Of a stretch of 20,830 bases of DNA, positions 8,430 to 16,599 are shown one piece after another. The notes beneath the pieces were generated by a model. The model searched no databases. It had not been told where the DNA came from and saw nothing but the letters and a program-made list of their open reading frames with translations. Position 1 is the first letter of the stretch. Each line of letters begins with the position of its first letter. The position numbers and the translations under genes are program-made. Source of the stretch: Larix sibirica (Eukaryota; Streptophyta; Pinopsida; Pinales; Pinaceae); contig NWUY0300017333.1 in assembly GCA_004151065.3 (NCBI GenBank), forward strand, positions 1-20,830. The letters are read 5' to 3'.

Positions 8430-8701
8430 TGTTGGCAATTTGTATCAAGTTTAGGCCTTGGACTTGGGTCTAGGTTTTCTAGCATGTGAAATTGTTGAAA
8501 TATTGAGTTGCATGCGGTTAGGGGTGGTTTAGTGAATTGTTTTCCGTGTGCATTAATAGAGAGATTGTTGGAAATTTGTATCAAGTTTAGGCCTTGGACT
8601 TGGGTCTAGGTTTTCTACCATGTGAAATTGTTGAAATATTGAGTTACATGTGGTGAGGGGTGGTTTAGTGAATGTGTTTTCCCTATGCATTAATAGAGAG
8701 A
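8430..8701. repeat. 136-bp tandem duplication starting with TGTTGG
   Basis: The units 8430-8565 and 8566-8701 begin TGTTGGCAATTTGTATCAAG and TGTTGGAAATTTGTATCAAG and end in CATTAATAGAGAGA. They differ at roughly ten positions. The second unit is preceded by AGAGAGAT directly before TGTTGG, which resembles a polypurine tract next to an LTR start, as at 3903-3921. A Copia-like LTR edge is possible, but no LTR 3' end, TATA box or primer site was found. The two minus-strand open frames here (8390-8584 and 8553-8759) are simply the duplicated sequence read twice. Confidence 0.75.
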
Positions 8702-8971
8702 AAGCTTGTCTAGATTCTTGATCTACATTACAAGTTGGGACATGATGGGTGTCACCCACAAATCATTACTATGGTCGAAAGTAACATGGTTTTGTTTCAC
8801 ATAGATTGAGATTTTCAAATTTGGACGGTAATTTTGCATAGACGTTATGCAAATTTTATCTTTGATTTAAAATAAGAATAAGTAAAATGCACATATTCTC
8901 CTTAATGTTTATTCTTATCCAAGTAAATCATTACTTATTGCTTAATATTAATCTTTTGTGTTATGAATATA
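8702..8971. other. Flank before LINE-A; small palindrome
   Basis: No gene is seen. A small inverted repeat, TTTGCATA / TATGCAAA with a 5-nt spacer, lies at 8833-8853 and contains an ATGCAAAT octamer. Its significance is unknown. The region ends at the left target duplication of LINE-A. Confidence 0.45.
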
Positions 8972-8984
8972 TAATGACTATTTA
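8972..8984 (+). repeat. Left target-site duplication of LINE-A
   Basis: TAATGACTATTTA here is repeated exactly at 11781-11793, right after the LINE-A poly(A). With one mismatch the match extends a further four bases (to 8988 and 11797). Confidence 0.8.
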
Positions 8985-8990
8985 GTTTGG

Positions 8991-9928
8991 ATTTTGGATG
9001 AAAGATAGATGCATGAGGCCATTGGAGTGGCTCAGGAGGTCCTCCACAGTATCAGAAGCAAGAAGGATAAAGGAGCGGTTATCAAAATTGACATGTTAAA
9101 GCCTTCGAAAAGGTAAATTGGATCTACATATGCCTCCTTCTAACACATTTAGGTTTTGAAGTTCCTTTTGTTACTTGGGTCATGAACTACATTACTTCAG
9201 TCTCCTTTGTTGTTCTCATAAATGGATCAGCTTCTCCATTCTTCACAGTTGAGAGTGGTATTCATCAAGGTTGTCACCTCTCCCCTCTCTTATTCCTACT
9301 CGTTGCTAAAGGACTTAGCAAGGATTTAAAGGAGGCCGAAAGGGCCAAAAACTTCAGAGGGATAAAAATATCAAACTCCCTCTCTATCACACACATACTT
9401 TTTGTTGGCAACATCCCAATTTTCTATGATGGGTCCAGAAGAGATGTAGAATCCCTTACAAGAGTCTTGAAACTCTTTTGAGAAGCCACAAGAATGGATA
9501 TTAACCCTAAAAAATATACCTTTTCATGTTTCAATATGGAAGAAGAGGATATCCAGACTTATAAGGAACACTTCTCCTTTCAAAGCAACAATTTGGATGG
9601 GGGCTTGAAATACCTAGGTTTCCACCTTAATCCAAACAACTACCAAAAGAAGGATTGGATATGGTTGATTGCAAAACATGAAAAAAGACTTCACATATGG
9701 TCATACAGATGGTTGTCGAGGGCTGGAAGACTGGTCTTAATCAAATTTATGCTTGAAGCCATTCCGGTCTATTCGATGGTGCTTGCCTGGATTCCAAAAG
9801 GCATTCTAGAAATGGACAAAATACTATGTGCCATATTTCTTCGGAACGATCATAAAGACCAACATGTGATTCCTTGGGTTAGATGGGAAAGACTAACCAA
9901 CCCCAAATCCTGGGAGGATGGCGACTAA
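8991..9928 (+). pseudogene. LINE-A reverse transcriptase, broken
   Basis: Reading starts inside RT (ILDER, a TAG where Q is usual at 9006, then MHEAIGVAQEVLHSI). A frameshift at about 9098-9104 falls within motif A, which reads IKIDMLK then, in the next frame, FEKVNW. Motif B is GIHQGCHLSPLLF, with H where P is usual. Motif C should be FADD or FVDD but reads FVGN (9401-9412), so both catalytic aspartates are lost. A TGA at 9479-9481 replaces a usual cysteine codon in the FCEAT-type segment. The frame then continues through KYLGFHLNPNNY, RLHIWSYRWLSRAGRLVLIK and PVYSMVLAWIPKGI to a frameshift near 9911. The order and spacing match plant L1 RTs. The protein would be inactive even if the frame were open. 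Confidence 0.88.
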
Positions 9929-10866
9929 AAAATATCCACCGGTTCTCAAAATATCTAGCAGTGAAAAGTGGATGGAGGCTTCTCACTACTAGCTCATTGT
10001 GGACCCATATTGTTTAATAAATGTATATACATCCAATGTATGTCATCGATTGGGTCAGATCGCCTAATAAAAGAAAGAACAATGTCTTGATTGTGTGGAA
10101 AGCCACCCTTAAATCTTTTGATTTAATTGAAAAAGGGCTTGCATGGAGGATCAAAAATGGTTCCAAGGTGAGAATAGGGAAAGACCCTTGGTCAGGTTGC
10201 AGAGGTCATCACTCCCTTCCTCCATAGTTGATAGACCTCTTGCATAACAAATGTATCCATGCCCTAAATTAGGCAACAAAGCCTCAAGAAACTACTCTTT
10301 GGAAACAAGGATGGCTCTCCACCGAATATTTGGAGCTAAGAAATGAGGAGGCCGAATATTGGAATCTCTACTTGGAAGGACTCAAAGATCACCATGTAAG
10401 GATCCATGATCAGGAAGATGACCTTATATGGATCCTTGATCCCTCAAGCAAATACACCCCAAAAAGGGGATACTCTCAACTCAGTTCAGGAGATAATAAC
10501 TGGGAGATCCTTTGGTGGTGGAAGTTTGTCTGGAAATTCAAGTGCCCACCCAAATCAAAGCTATTGATGTGGTGCATCCTGGAAAAAAAACTCCATATGT
10601 GGGATAACCTCCAAAAGAGATATTTTGAAGGCCCAAACTGGTGCTCCCTGTGCAAAAACAATGTAGAATCAGCTTCACACCTCTTCATAAACTTCCCATA
10701 CACCAGACAAGTTTGGAAGGACTGCTCAATTAGCGCAGGCCGAAACTTCACTTACGAGGGTGCCTACGTCGAGCATGCCCTACAACAGTGGAGCTCGAAC
10801 TCAGCCAATGACAACTACAAAGCTCTACCTCTTATTATTAAATGGGGGGGTTTGGATTGCACGTAA
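9913..10866 (+). pseudogene. LINE-A connection region and zf-RVT zinc finger, broken
   Basis: After the frameshift the frame gives GGWRLKNIHRFSKYLAVKSG, then a double stop (10015-10020), then a segment with DWVR, WKATLKSFDLIEKGLAWRIK, NGSKVRIGKDPW and LPP (10021-10227), and more stops near 10225 and 10270. From 10330 it stays open through WWWKFVWKFKCPPKSKLLMW, a DNLQKR motif, and the zinc-finger ligands CSLC and HLF. The second cysteine pair is damaged because F replaces the usual C in HLFINF. The frame is lost in a run of seven G (10844-10850), after which the RNase H frame continues. This region links RT to RNase H in plant LINEs; the zinc finger is thought to bind nucleic acid. Confidence 0.85.
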
Positions 10867-11488
10867 CGCTCAGACATTTAAAGACAATCCATCAGTTCTA
10901 GAGGGAACTACCTCGGTCAACTTAAACATTATCTACTACTTTCCAAAAGTTAAAGATGCTCTGCCAATTAGATCCATTAGTGAGGAAACTATAGATAAAT
11001 ACATCCCATGGGCCTACTTTGATGGAGCCTCCCAACAAGATGGCTCCCTCTGCAGGGGTGGGGCAATCATTAACAAAACATAAAACCATTGCTTCAAAAT
11101 TTCTATCCGATTTGGAAGTGGTTCAAACAACTATGTTGAACTTCTTGCTCTCAAAACACTAATCGTAATTGCTCTAGAAAATGGATGTCAAAGCTTGCAA
11201 ATTTTTGGTGATTCGATGTTCGTTATCAATTGGTCCAACAAAATTCAAATATGCACCAATCTTCATTTAAGTCCTATTCTAGCGGAAATTCAGGAAATTG
11301 CAGGGAATTTTAACAACATTTCTTGTAAACATTTGTACGGGGAGCATAACAAAGAAGCAAACTCCTTATCTAAAGAAGGCCTTCGGTTGGGTAAAGGACA
11401 TATTCAAATAAATGAAATGAGACAGGACCAGTCCTATCAATTTTATCATCGCCCTTTCACTAATGAAGGGGAAAACAACAACATGTAG
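10845..11488 (+). pseudogene. LINE-A RNase H domain, broken
   Basis: Past the G7 frameshift the frame reads VWIARNAQTF and then the RNase H core: FDGAS with the first acidic residue (D, 11021-11023), a stop at 11081, YVELLAL with the second (E, 11138-11140), FGDSMFVINW with the third (D, 11210-11212), and HLYGEHNKEANSLSKEGL. In the last motif the fourth acidic residue is N (11360-11362), a G-to-A change in a usual AD. RNase H removes RNA from the RNA-DNA hybrid during retrotransposition. With a stop and the last acidic residue lost, this copy is inactive. Confidence 0.85.
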
Positions 11489-11779
11489 CAGAAATGGATG
11501 AACATGAAATTTTGACAAAGATTAAGGAATTTCGGGTTTCTCTTTTTTTATGGTTAATATCTCAATCGCCCTCGATTTACATGGACATACGACAAAAGCA
11601 ATGGATGGGATTTTGCTCGTGCAGATCAGCAACTAAAGGATGTATTATAGATTAAATATTTATCAGACTTTTTAGATGGTGGACTACTTTCTTTTTGGGA
11701 AATATATGCTATGCATATATCTACAAATGTAATTTTATACACATTAATAAAATTACGATTTTTTTCTGAGGAAAAAAAA
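11489..11779 (+). other. LINE-A 3' UTR and poly(A) tail
   Basis: From the RNase H stop to the A8 run (11772-11779) there is about 290 bp of noncoding sequence. It includes TTAATAAAATTACGA shortly before the tail, where AATAAAA can serve as a polyadenylation signal. The TSD follows one base after the tail. Confidence 0.75.
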
Positions 11780-11780
11780 T

Positions 11781-11793
11781 TAATGACTATTTA
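11781..11793 (+). repeat. Right target-site duplication of LINE-A
   Basis: An exact copy of TAATGACTATTTA found at 8972-8984, directly downstream of the poly(A) tail. Confidence 0.8.
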
Positions 11794-11797
11794 ATTT

Positions 11798-12031
11798 TAA
11801 ATTACTTTTGAAATTTTATTCTCTGTTCGTTTTTCTTTGGAGGTAAGTTAGCTAATTTTCAATTCATATTCACTTAAAATGTATGTAAGGTCTAAGTGGC
11901 ATGTTGTCCAAAGAGAGCGAACTAGTATATATATATATATATACGTCAATGCCTTACAACTTGAATAAAAAACTGATACATATGAATATTCCATCATACA
12001 ATAAATAAATGTTCACTTAGCAATGCAATAC
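11798..12031. other. Spacer between convergent LINEs; (TA)9 run
   Basis: A TA dinucleotide run of 18 bases lies at 11926-11943. Part of this spacer must be the 3' UTR of LINE-B, whose stop codon is at 12032-12034 on the minus strand. No poly(T) marking a LINE-B poly(A) tail is seen, so the TA run is a possible 3' boundary. No gene is seen. Confidence 0.5.
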
Positions 12032-13567
12032 TTAAATGAACAACAGTCGATCAATCTGATACAGAGCTCTGTCTCGATATTCTTCGGCAAGGATATAGCC
12101 ATCCAACTCCCCCATCACCAGCTTGGAGAGATGATCAACCTCCACATTGTGTTCTCGGTAGATATGGTGAAAAGTTATGGCGGAGAAATTGCTTATGATA
12201 GCTCGAGTCCACTTGATCCATCCAATCAATTCCAAAGAGTGAAGACTCTGTTCTGCTCTAGCCCATAAGATAATAACTCTTGAATCGCTGAAAACAGTAA
12301 GAGAATGAACCCCAAAATAATGAGCGAACTACAAAAGGCCCCATAAGGAAAGCAGTTTGGAGCGGGTGTTAGAGCCTTTACCAACTCTCATATGCAATTT
12401 GAAATATAAGACCGGGGAGACTTTGAGAATCATACCCGCTCCACAGAATCCATGCTGTGTTGCCCCATCAAAATAGCTGAGGGGCAGTTCATACTCCGTC
12501 TCCAAAAAAGGCAGTATCCTATGCTGTTTCCGAATAGTGATAGAGTTGGTCGAGGGAAAATAGCCCGCGATTTTAGCACCAAGAACTGAGATTAAACCAG
12601 CCACGTCCTGAAAAATCCATCGATTTCGACATTTCCATACTTCCCAAATCATAATGAAAGGCAGCACATAATCAAAAGTATGTCCCTCCAACCAAAGCTG
12701 AAAATTCTCCAAAATAGAATCGCACCTCCAGTTGAAATGAAAGTGGAAGATGGCTTCAAGAGTAGCCCACCACTTTTTGAAAAATGAGCAATGAACAAAC
12801 AGGTGATCCACATCCTCTCTAGCAGTAGAGCAAAGTATGCAACGACTTGGCCCAGCATATCCACGCTTGTTTAGGTTACACCACGTCAATATCTTATTTT
12901 GAAGTAGCAGCCAAATGAAACATCAGATCTTAAGGGAACAATCTACCTTCCAAACCAACCTATAAAGATGACCGGTGCTTGTATCCTTCTCTGGATTCAA
13001 GATATAGTCATAGGCTTTCCTCACCGTGACCATTCCACTGTAATTGTTAATGCACCAACGAAGGCTATCTTCATCCTCGGATAATGAGATCCCTGCATGA
13101 ACCAGCTTCGATACATAATTGTCCCACCGAGGGTGAAGCCCCGAATCCAATCCCAAATCCGAAGCCGACATCCAATAAAATCCATCTCTCTCGATATTGC
13201 AGGCCGCTTGCTTCAAAACATATATATTATGACTGTGTAAAGCCCTGATAACATCCGCAGGTAGTCTGTAGCCATCCCCAAGACTTGCAATAGGGTCAAT
13301 ACCGACAAAAACCCGGGATCCCTTGCCAACCTCCCAAGCGATACCATGATTGATAATAGGGAAGGATTTCATCAGACTCCTCCACAGGAATGAAACAAAA
13401 GAACTCAATTTACCATGTCGCAGCCATAATGGAAGGGGTAAACTGCTCATGTATTTTGCTTTAACAACCCACCCCCAAAGACCAACATCACACATGCTAC
13501 GCCACAAAAATTTCGCACAAAGAAAAAAGTTGAAAGATCTAAGATCCTTAATACCCCAACCGCTTCA
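12032..13567 (-). pseudogene. LINE-B: zf-RVT and RNase H part of an L1-type LINE
   Basis: One minus frame runs from about 13567 to the TAA at 12032-12034, interrupted only by a TGA (12923-12925) and a TAG (12329-12331). It opens with GWGIKDLRSFN, AKFLWR and LWGWVVKAKY, then WEVGKGSRVFVGIDP, GISLSEDEDSLRW and VWKVD. The zinc finger has CILC and HLFVHC, all four ligands present. RNase H follows: YFDGATQ (D, 12467-12469), SKLLSLW where the catalytic E has become K (12356-12358), FSDSRVIILWA with S for the usual G before D (12284-12286), and HHIYREHNVEVDHLSK with the last D kept (12134-12136). RT is absent, so the element is 5'-truncated. Weak similarity may continue to about 13615 (NVEKYNCIVN). 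The sequence is closer to LINE-C than to LINE-A. Confidence 0.87.
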
Positions 13568-14093
13568 AATTGACAATGCAATTATACTTCTCAACATTAT
13601 ACCATATATTAAACTAAACTATTGATAACCATCAACAATGTCATTTCATCCATGGCATAAATGTATACAAAAATGAAAGACGATGGATCTTATGCGTGTC
13701 CTTTAAAACTCCACAATGGAGTCATGTCACATCATCCTCACCTCACTATAACTAGAATACAAATTCATCACTTTTTTCAGTTCATTTTGTTCCATCAACA
13801 TCATGTTCATGATAGGTTTTGTTTCAATCAACGTAATGTGAAATTGTCAAATGTAAACTATGTTTAAATTAAAATATGATTAACTATATATATAATCAAT
13901 CTATCTCAAATTTCCAATTAAATAAATAAAAAATGTAACAAGATCCATCTGAAAAACAAACAACCAACCATCGAGCGTCTATTTTCATAAGTTGTATAAC
14001 ATTTAAAAAATAATAATGGCCCACTTTCATGATTCAAGGACCCTAAAGGTGGGTAAAGTGGGTTTTGTTAGGAAAAAAATGTTTGTATCCTTT
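13568..14093. other. AT-rich spacer, no gene recognised
   Basis: Possible weak LINE remnant up to about 13615. Beyond that it is AT-rich with no motif I can name. Small open frames at 13350-13625 and 13661-13867 (plus strand) have no family features, and the first mainly overlaps LINE-B antisense. Confidence 0.4.
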
Positions 14094-14154
14094 CCACGTG
14101 TCAAATTTAAATATAGGAAAAATAAGATTGCTTGCACGTGGCATCATTATATAA
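14094..14154 (+). promoter_or_regulatory. Two G-boxes (ABRE-like) and a TATA box
   Basis: CCACGTGTCA (core CACGTG at 14095-14100) and GCACGTGGCA (core at 14135-14140) lie 40 bp apart, and TTATATAAC (TATATAA at 14148-14154) lies 8 bp after the second. In plants CACGTGKC is the abscisic-acid response element core bound by bZIP factors, and CACGTG is also bound by bHLH factors. Paired G-boxes a few helical turns apart are typical of ABA- or light-responsive promoters. A start would be expected near 14180. No credible downstream gene is visible in the window, so activity is only inferred. Confidence 0.45.
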
Positions 14155-14365
14155 CTTCAAAACACAATCCCATCCTGTAAAGTGCTATTATATCTTTCCT
14201 GCTTGGAGTAACGTGAAGGCATCTTCTAACGCCAAAATTGTTTGCATGCTCTTGTCCCTTTATTTCAATGGAATACGTGCTTCTTCAACAAAAGCTTTCT
14301 TTAAATCCAAAAGAAGCATTATAATTGTTTTAAAAAGGGGTAAGGATTGTTTGTGTGTTTGAATA
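14094..14365 (+). repeat. Duplicated module, copy 2 (better preserved, promoter-like)
   Basis: This segment is homologous to 3319-3550, with shared blocks CAAAACACAATCCC, GGAGTAACGT, AGGCATCTT and ATTGTTTTAAAAAGG in the same order and orientation about 10.8 kb apart. This copy has two intact CACGTG boxes and a TATA box that the other lacks. A frame open at 14132-14362 encodes a peptide (KTQSHPVKCYYIF, SSTKAFFKSKRS) with no family I recognise and no counterpart kept in the other copy, so it is probably noncoding. The module may be a gene 5' region captured and copied, or part of an unknown dispersed repeat. Confidence 0.6.
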
Positions 14366-14433
14366 TATATGTATTTATGTGTGTTTATATTTTATAATTT
14401 GGGATGGATGAAGAAGGATTTCTTCAAGGTTCT

Positions 14434-14542
14434 CTTCCCAAATTGTAGGAAGATGAGACAAGTGTAAAATCAAGATTTGTTTTCATGGGTTATTTTCCTA
14501 AATTATAGGAAGATGAGAATCTAGGAAGATGAGACAAGTGTA
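14434..14542. repeat. Imperfect repeat with AGGAAGATGAGACAAGTGTA
   Basis: The 20-mer AGGAAGATGAGACAAGTGTA occurs at 14447 and 14523, and a partial copy, AGGAAGATGAGA, at 14507. The first and partial copies are preceded by similar TTCCYAAATTRT segments. This is a local duplication with an extra partial unit. Confidence 0.7.
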
Positions 14543-14779
14543 TTGTCCCGATTTATTTTATGTCCGTCATTCCAAATTCTAAATTAACAATTATAAAAAT
14601 ATATGTAGATGAGACATGGATAAGAGAACTTATGACCTATAAATATTCACCAACCTCAACAAATAGAAGTTACTAATATATTTTTAACTACATTTTGTTT
14701 TTCTCAATGCAATCACTTAAGATTTATACTTAATTTAATCAATCACTTAATTATAATTATAATATAAATTTTAATAGGT
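14543..14779. other. AT-rich spacer, no gene recognised
   Basis: Strongly AT-rich, with no recognised feature, ending at the left target duplication of LINE-C. Confidence 0.5.
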
Positions 14780-14794
14780 AAAGATATAAAATAA
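14780..14794 (+). repeat. Left target-site duplication of LINE-C
   Basis: AAAGATATAAAATAA is repeated exactly at 17888-17902, four bases or fewer from the truncated 5' end of LINE-C. It is AT-rich, so chance is not nil, but both copies fall where insertion boundaries are expected. Confidence 0.7.
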
Positions 14795-15005
14795 AAATAA
14801 AAAATTAGAAAGAAAAACTGCAACTTGTTATTTTCAAAAGAAAATCAAAGTTACATAGTAAGTTCTCAAGATAATAACTCATCCCTTAGTCAAATACACT
14901 TCAAGAAACCTTATGACTAAAATGTTCATAGATCAAAGAGAAGTTGACTCAATCCATACTACTGAACGAACCTAAGCACATAGAAACCAAAACTATGCAT
15001 ATAAC
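14795..15005 (-). other. LINE-C 3' UTR with T-rich end
   Basis: From the TAA at 15006-15008 to the target duplication there is about 210 bp of noncoding sequence. On the minus strand it ends GTTGCAGTTTTTC and a T-rich run before the duplication, without the poly(A) seen in LINE-A. Confidence 0.6.
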
Positions 15006-15535
15006 TTATGACAAGAACAAAGATTGAGGTTCCACCAATCGGATCAAAGAAAGGTCGAAGACACCAAAATCTACCAAATCTTCAACCACATACTCGAAAG
15101 AAAGTTGGTTCTCCATGGATCCTAAGGCCTCCTCCGAGAGCTTGTCTACAGCCAAATTGAGCTCTTGGTAGATATGCAAAAAGTTGATCTTTTGAAAAGA
15201 CTTGATAAGAATTTTCATTTTTTCCATCCAATGCTTGAGCTAAAAAGTATGTAGCTTGTGGATACCTGCTGCCCAATCTAAAATAATTTTAGAATCTCCA
15301 AGGATATTTAGCTGAACAATACCCCTTTTGTTGGCAAACCATAATATTCCCCAAAGGCCAAGCAGTTCTGCTTTGTTGTTGCTTCCCCTTCCTGCACCCA
15401 TCTTCATAACAATTTTATGATCCTTTTTGATATAGAGTATCATTCCAGCCCCACATTTCAGGTCTTTCATGGCGCCATCGAAGCATCCAAATGATACATC
15501 ATAGTCTATACATGGCAGATTGATGAATCAACTTT
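15006..15535 (-). pseudogene. LINE-C RNase H domain, catalytic residues kept
   Basis: The frame reads SFGCFDGAMKDLKCGAGMIL with the first D at 15477-15479, GRGSNNKAELLGLWGILWFA with E at 15366-15368, ILGDSKIILDWA with D at 15294-15296, and HIYQELNLAVDKLSEEAL with D at 15144-15146. All four acidic residues of the RNase H active site are therefore present. Interruptions are a TGA near 15526, just before the domain, and a TAG near 15240. Two stops aside, this is the best preserved domain in the window. In an intact element it would digest RNA of the RNA-DNA hybrid during reverse transcription. Confidence 0.88.
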
Positions 15536-16028
15536 TGAAATTGTTCAAAGGAGAAGGATAGTCTATCATAAAATGCATAACTCTTCTACAGGTTTCGATC
15601 ATGGTCATTCTTTTATTTTCGAATAATAAAAGATTTGTGCTTAACCAAGTTGCCCATATTAAGAGAAAAGGAATATATTTGAGTTTTCCCCTGGAATGAA
15701 TCCAATTATATAGAGAAACATCAAGCGATTGCCCAACCCATATATCATTGAAGTGAAAATAAACTTGAAGTTCACACCAGACCGCTTTAAAATAATGGCA
15801 ATGTATAAAAAGGTGTTAAGTATCCTCCAAATCCCTTCTACATAGAACACACATACTCAGTCCCTGAAAACCCCTTTTCAACAAATTTTTCCAGGTAAGA
15901 ATTTTATCCTCCAAGCATAACCACATGAAACATTTCATCTTCGTAGGAATCCTCCACCTCCAAAGTTTTTTTGTACTGCCATTTACTCTAAGGACGTGGA
16001 AGATCCATAATGATGGCTTCATAAGCAT
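15536..16028 (-). pseudogene. LINE-C zf-RVT zinc finger and linker
   Basis: The frame gives KLWRWRIPTKMKCFMWLCLE, DKILTWKNLLKRGFQG, then CVLC (about 15839-15853), a TAA replacing one codon at 15816-15818, and HLFIHC (15798-15815). All C-x2-C and H-x4-C ligands are kept. The linker to RNase H contains PFLLIWATWL and FENKRMTMIETCRR. The domain belongs to the zf-RVT family found between RT and RNase H in plant LINE proteins. It is continuous in frame with the RNase H segment. Confidence 0.85.
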
Positions 16029-16589
16029 CTTTGATTGTCAAAGTACCATTTACGCCTTGACAATCCCAAACAAGTTGATCGGCCTTGTCCGATAAAGAGA
16101 TACCAACTGAAATAATACTAGAAATATATTTGTTCCACTCCTCTGCATCATCACCAGAAAGTTCAAACTCTGAGGCTGTTAACCAATGAGGCTGGTTAAT
16201 CTCCTTACCAGAAGTGAAAATCTGAGCCAAGAAACAAAAATTCTTATCATGTAACAACTTTAAAAGTTGAGCATATAATATAAAAAATTTCCCCAACACC
16301 GCAAATTGGATCGATACCAATATAAGTTGAGAAACCCTTTCCAATTCTCTAACTAAGATATCTCCCAATAACATGAAGAGTATTAATTAATCCTCTCCAT
16401 ACTAATGATGCATTGTTGTATGTCTTGAGAGGATCCCTTAACCATTAAATGAAAGAAACATATTTTAGAGAGACCTTCACCCATGATACCATGCCATAAA
16501 CTTCTGGATCGCGGAGCTAAATTGAAATGATCTAGATTCAAAAGCCCCCAACCTCCCCAATAGACTTTGGCTAAGATAATACATTCCAA
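15988..16589 (-). pseudogene. LINE-C connection region, frameshifted
   Basis: The 16383-16589 part reads YWGGWGLLNLDHFNLAPRSR and LWHGIMGEGL, the GGWG-type motif that follows RT in plant LINEs. After a frame change near 16375, the 15988-16374 part reads KLLHDKNFCFLAQIF, WLTASEFELSGDDAEEWNKY, VGISLSDKADQLVWDCQG and LTIKDAYEAI, which parallels the LINE-B segment ending GISLSEDEDSLRW and VRKAYDYI. A further shift near 16000 joins it to the zinc finger frame. The role of this region is not well defined. Confidence 0.82.
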
Positions 16590-16599
16590 TTAACCAAGT

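Larger units (their letters stand above)
8985..11780 (+). mobile_element. LINE-A: 5'-truncated L1-type non-LTR retrotransposon
   Basis: This is an insertion of about 2.8 kb containing, in order, reverse transcriptase (from within the fingers region), the connection region, a zf-RVT zinc finger and RNase H, then a 3' UTR of about 280 bp with an AATAAAA-type signal near 11743 and an A8 tail (11772-11779). It is framed by a 13-bp TSD. ORF1, the endonuclease and the start of RT are missing, the usual result of incomplete target-primed reverse transcription. The coding part has at least three frameshifts and several stops, so it is dead. C-terminal RNase H in an L1-type LINE is a plant trait. Its tail faces LINE-B, which lies on the opposite strand. 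Confidence 0.9.

Noticed and set aside
7703-8701. CRISPR-like array
   Set aside because: Units are duplicated once, with different lengths and no spacers. This is plant nuclear DNA.
8390-8759. Two minus-strand frames with the same peptide
   Set aside because: They are the 136-bp tandem duplication read twice, not two genes.
10476-10751. 91-codon minus-strand open frame
   Set aside because: Antisense shadow of the LINE-A zinc finger region.
12023-12268. 81-codon plus-strand open frame
   Set aside because: Antisense shadow of LINE-B RNase H.
12021-13582. CAATGCAAT pair as target duplication of LINE-B
   Set aside because: Only 9 bp, and it would leave LINE-B without any 3' UTR. Kept only as a weak alternative.
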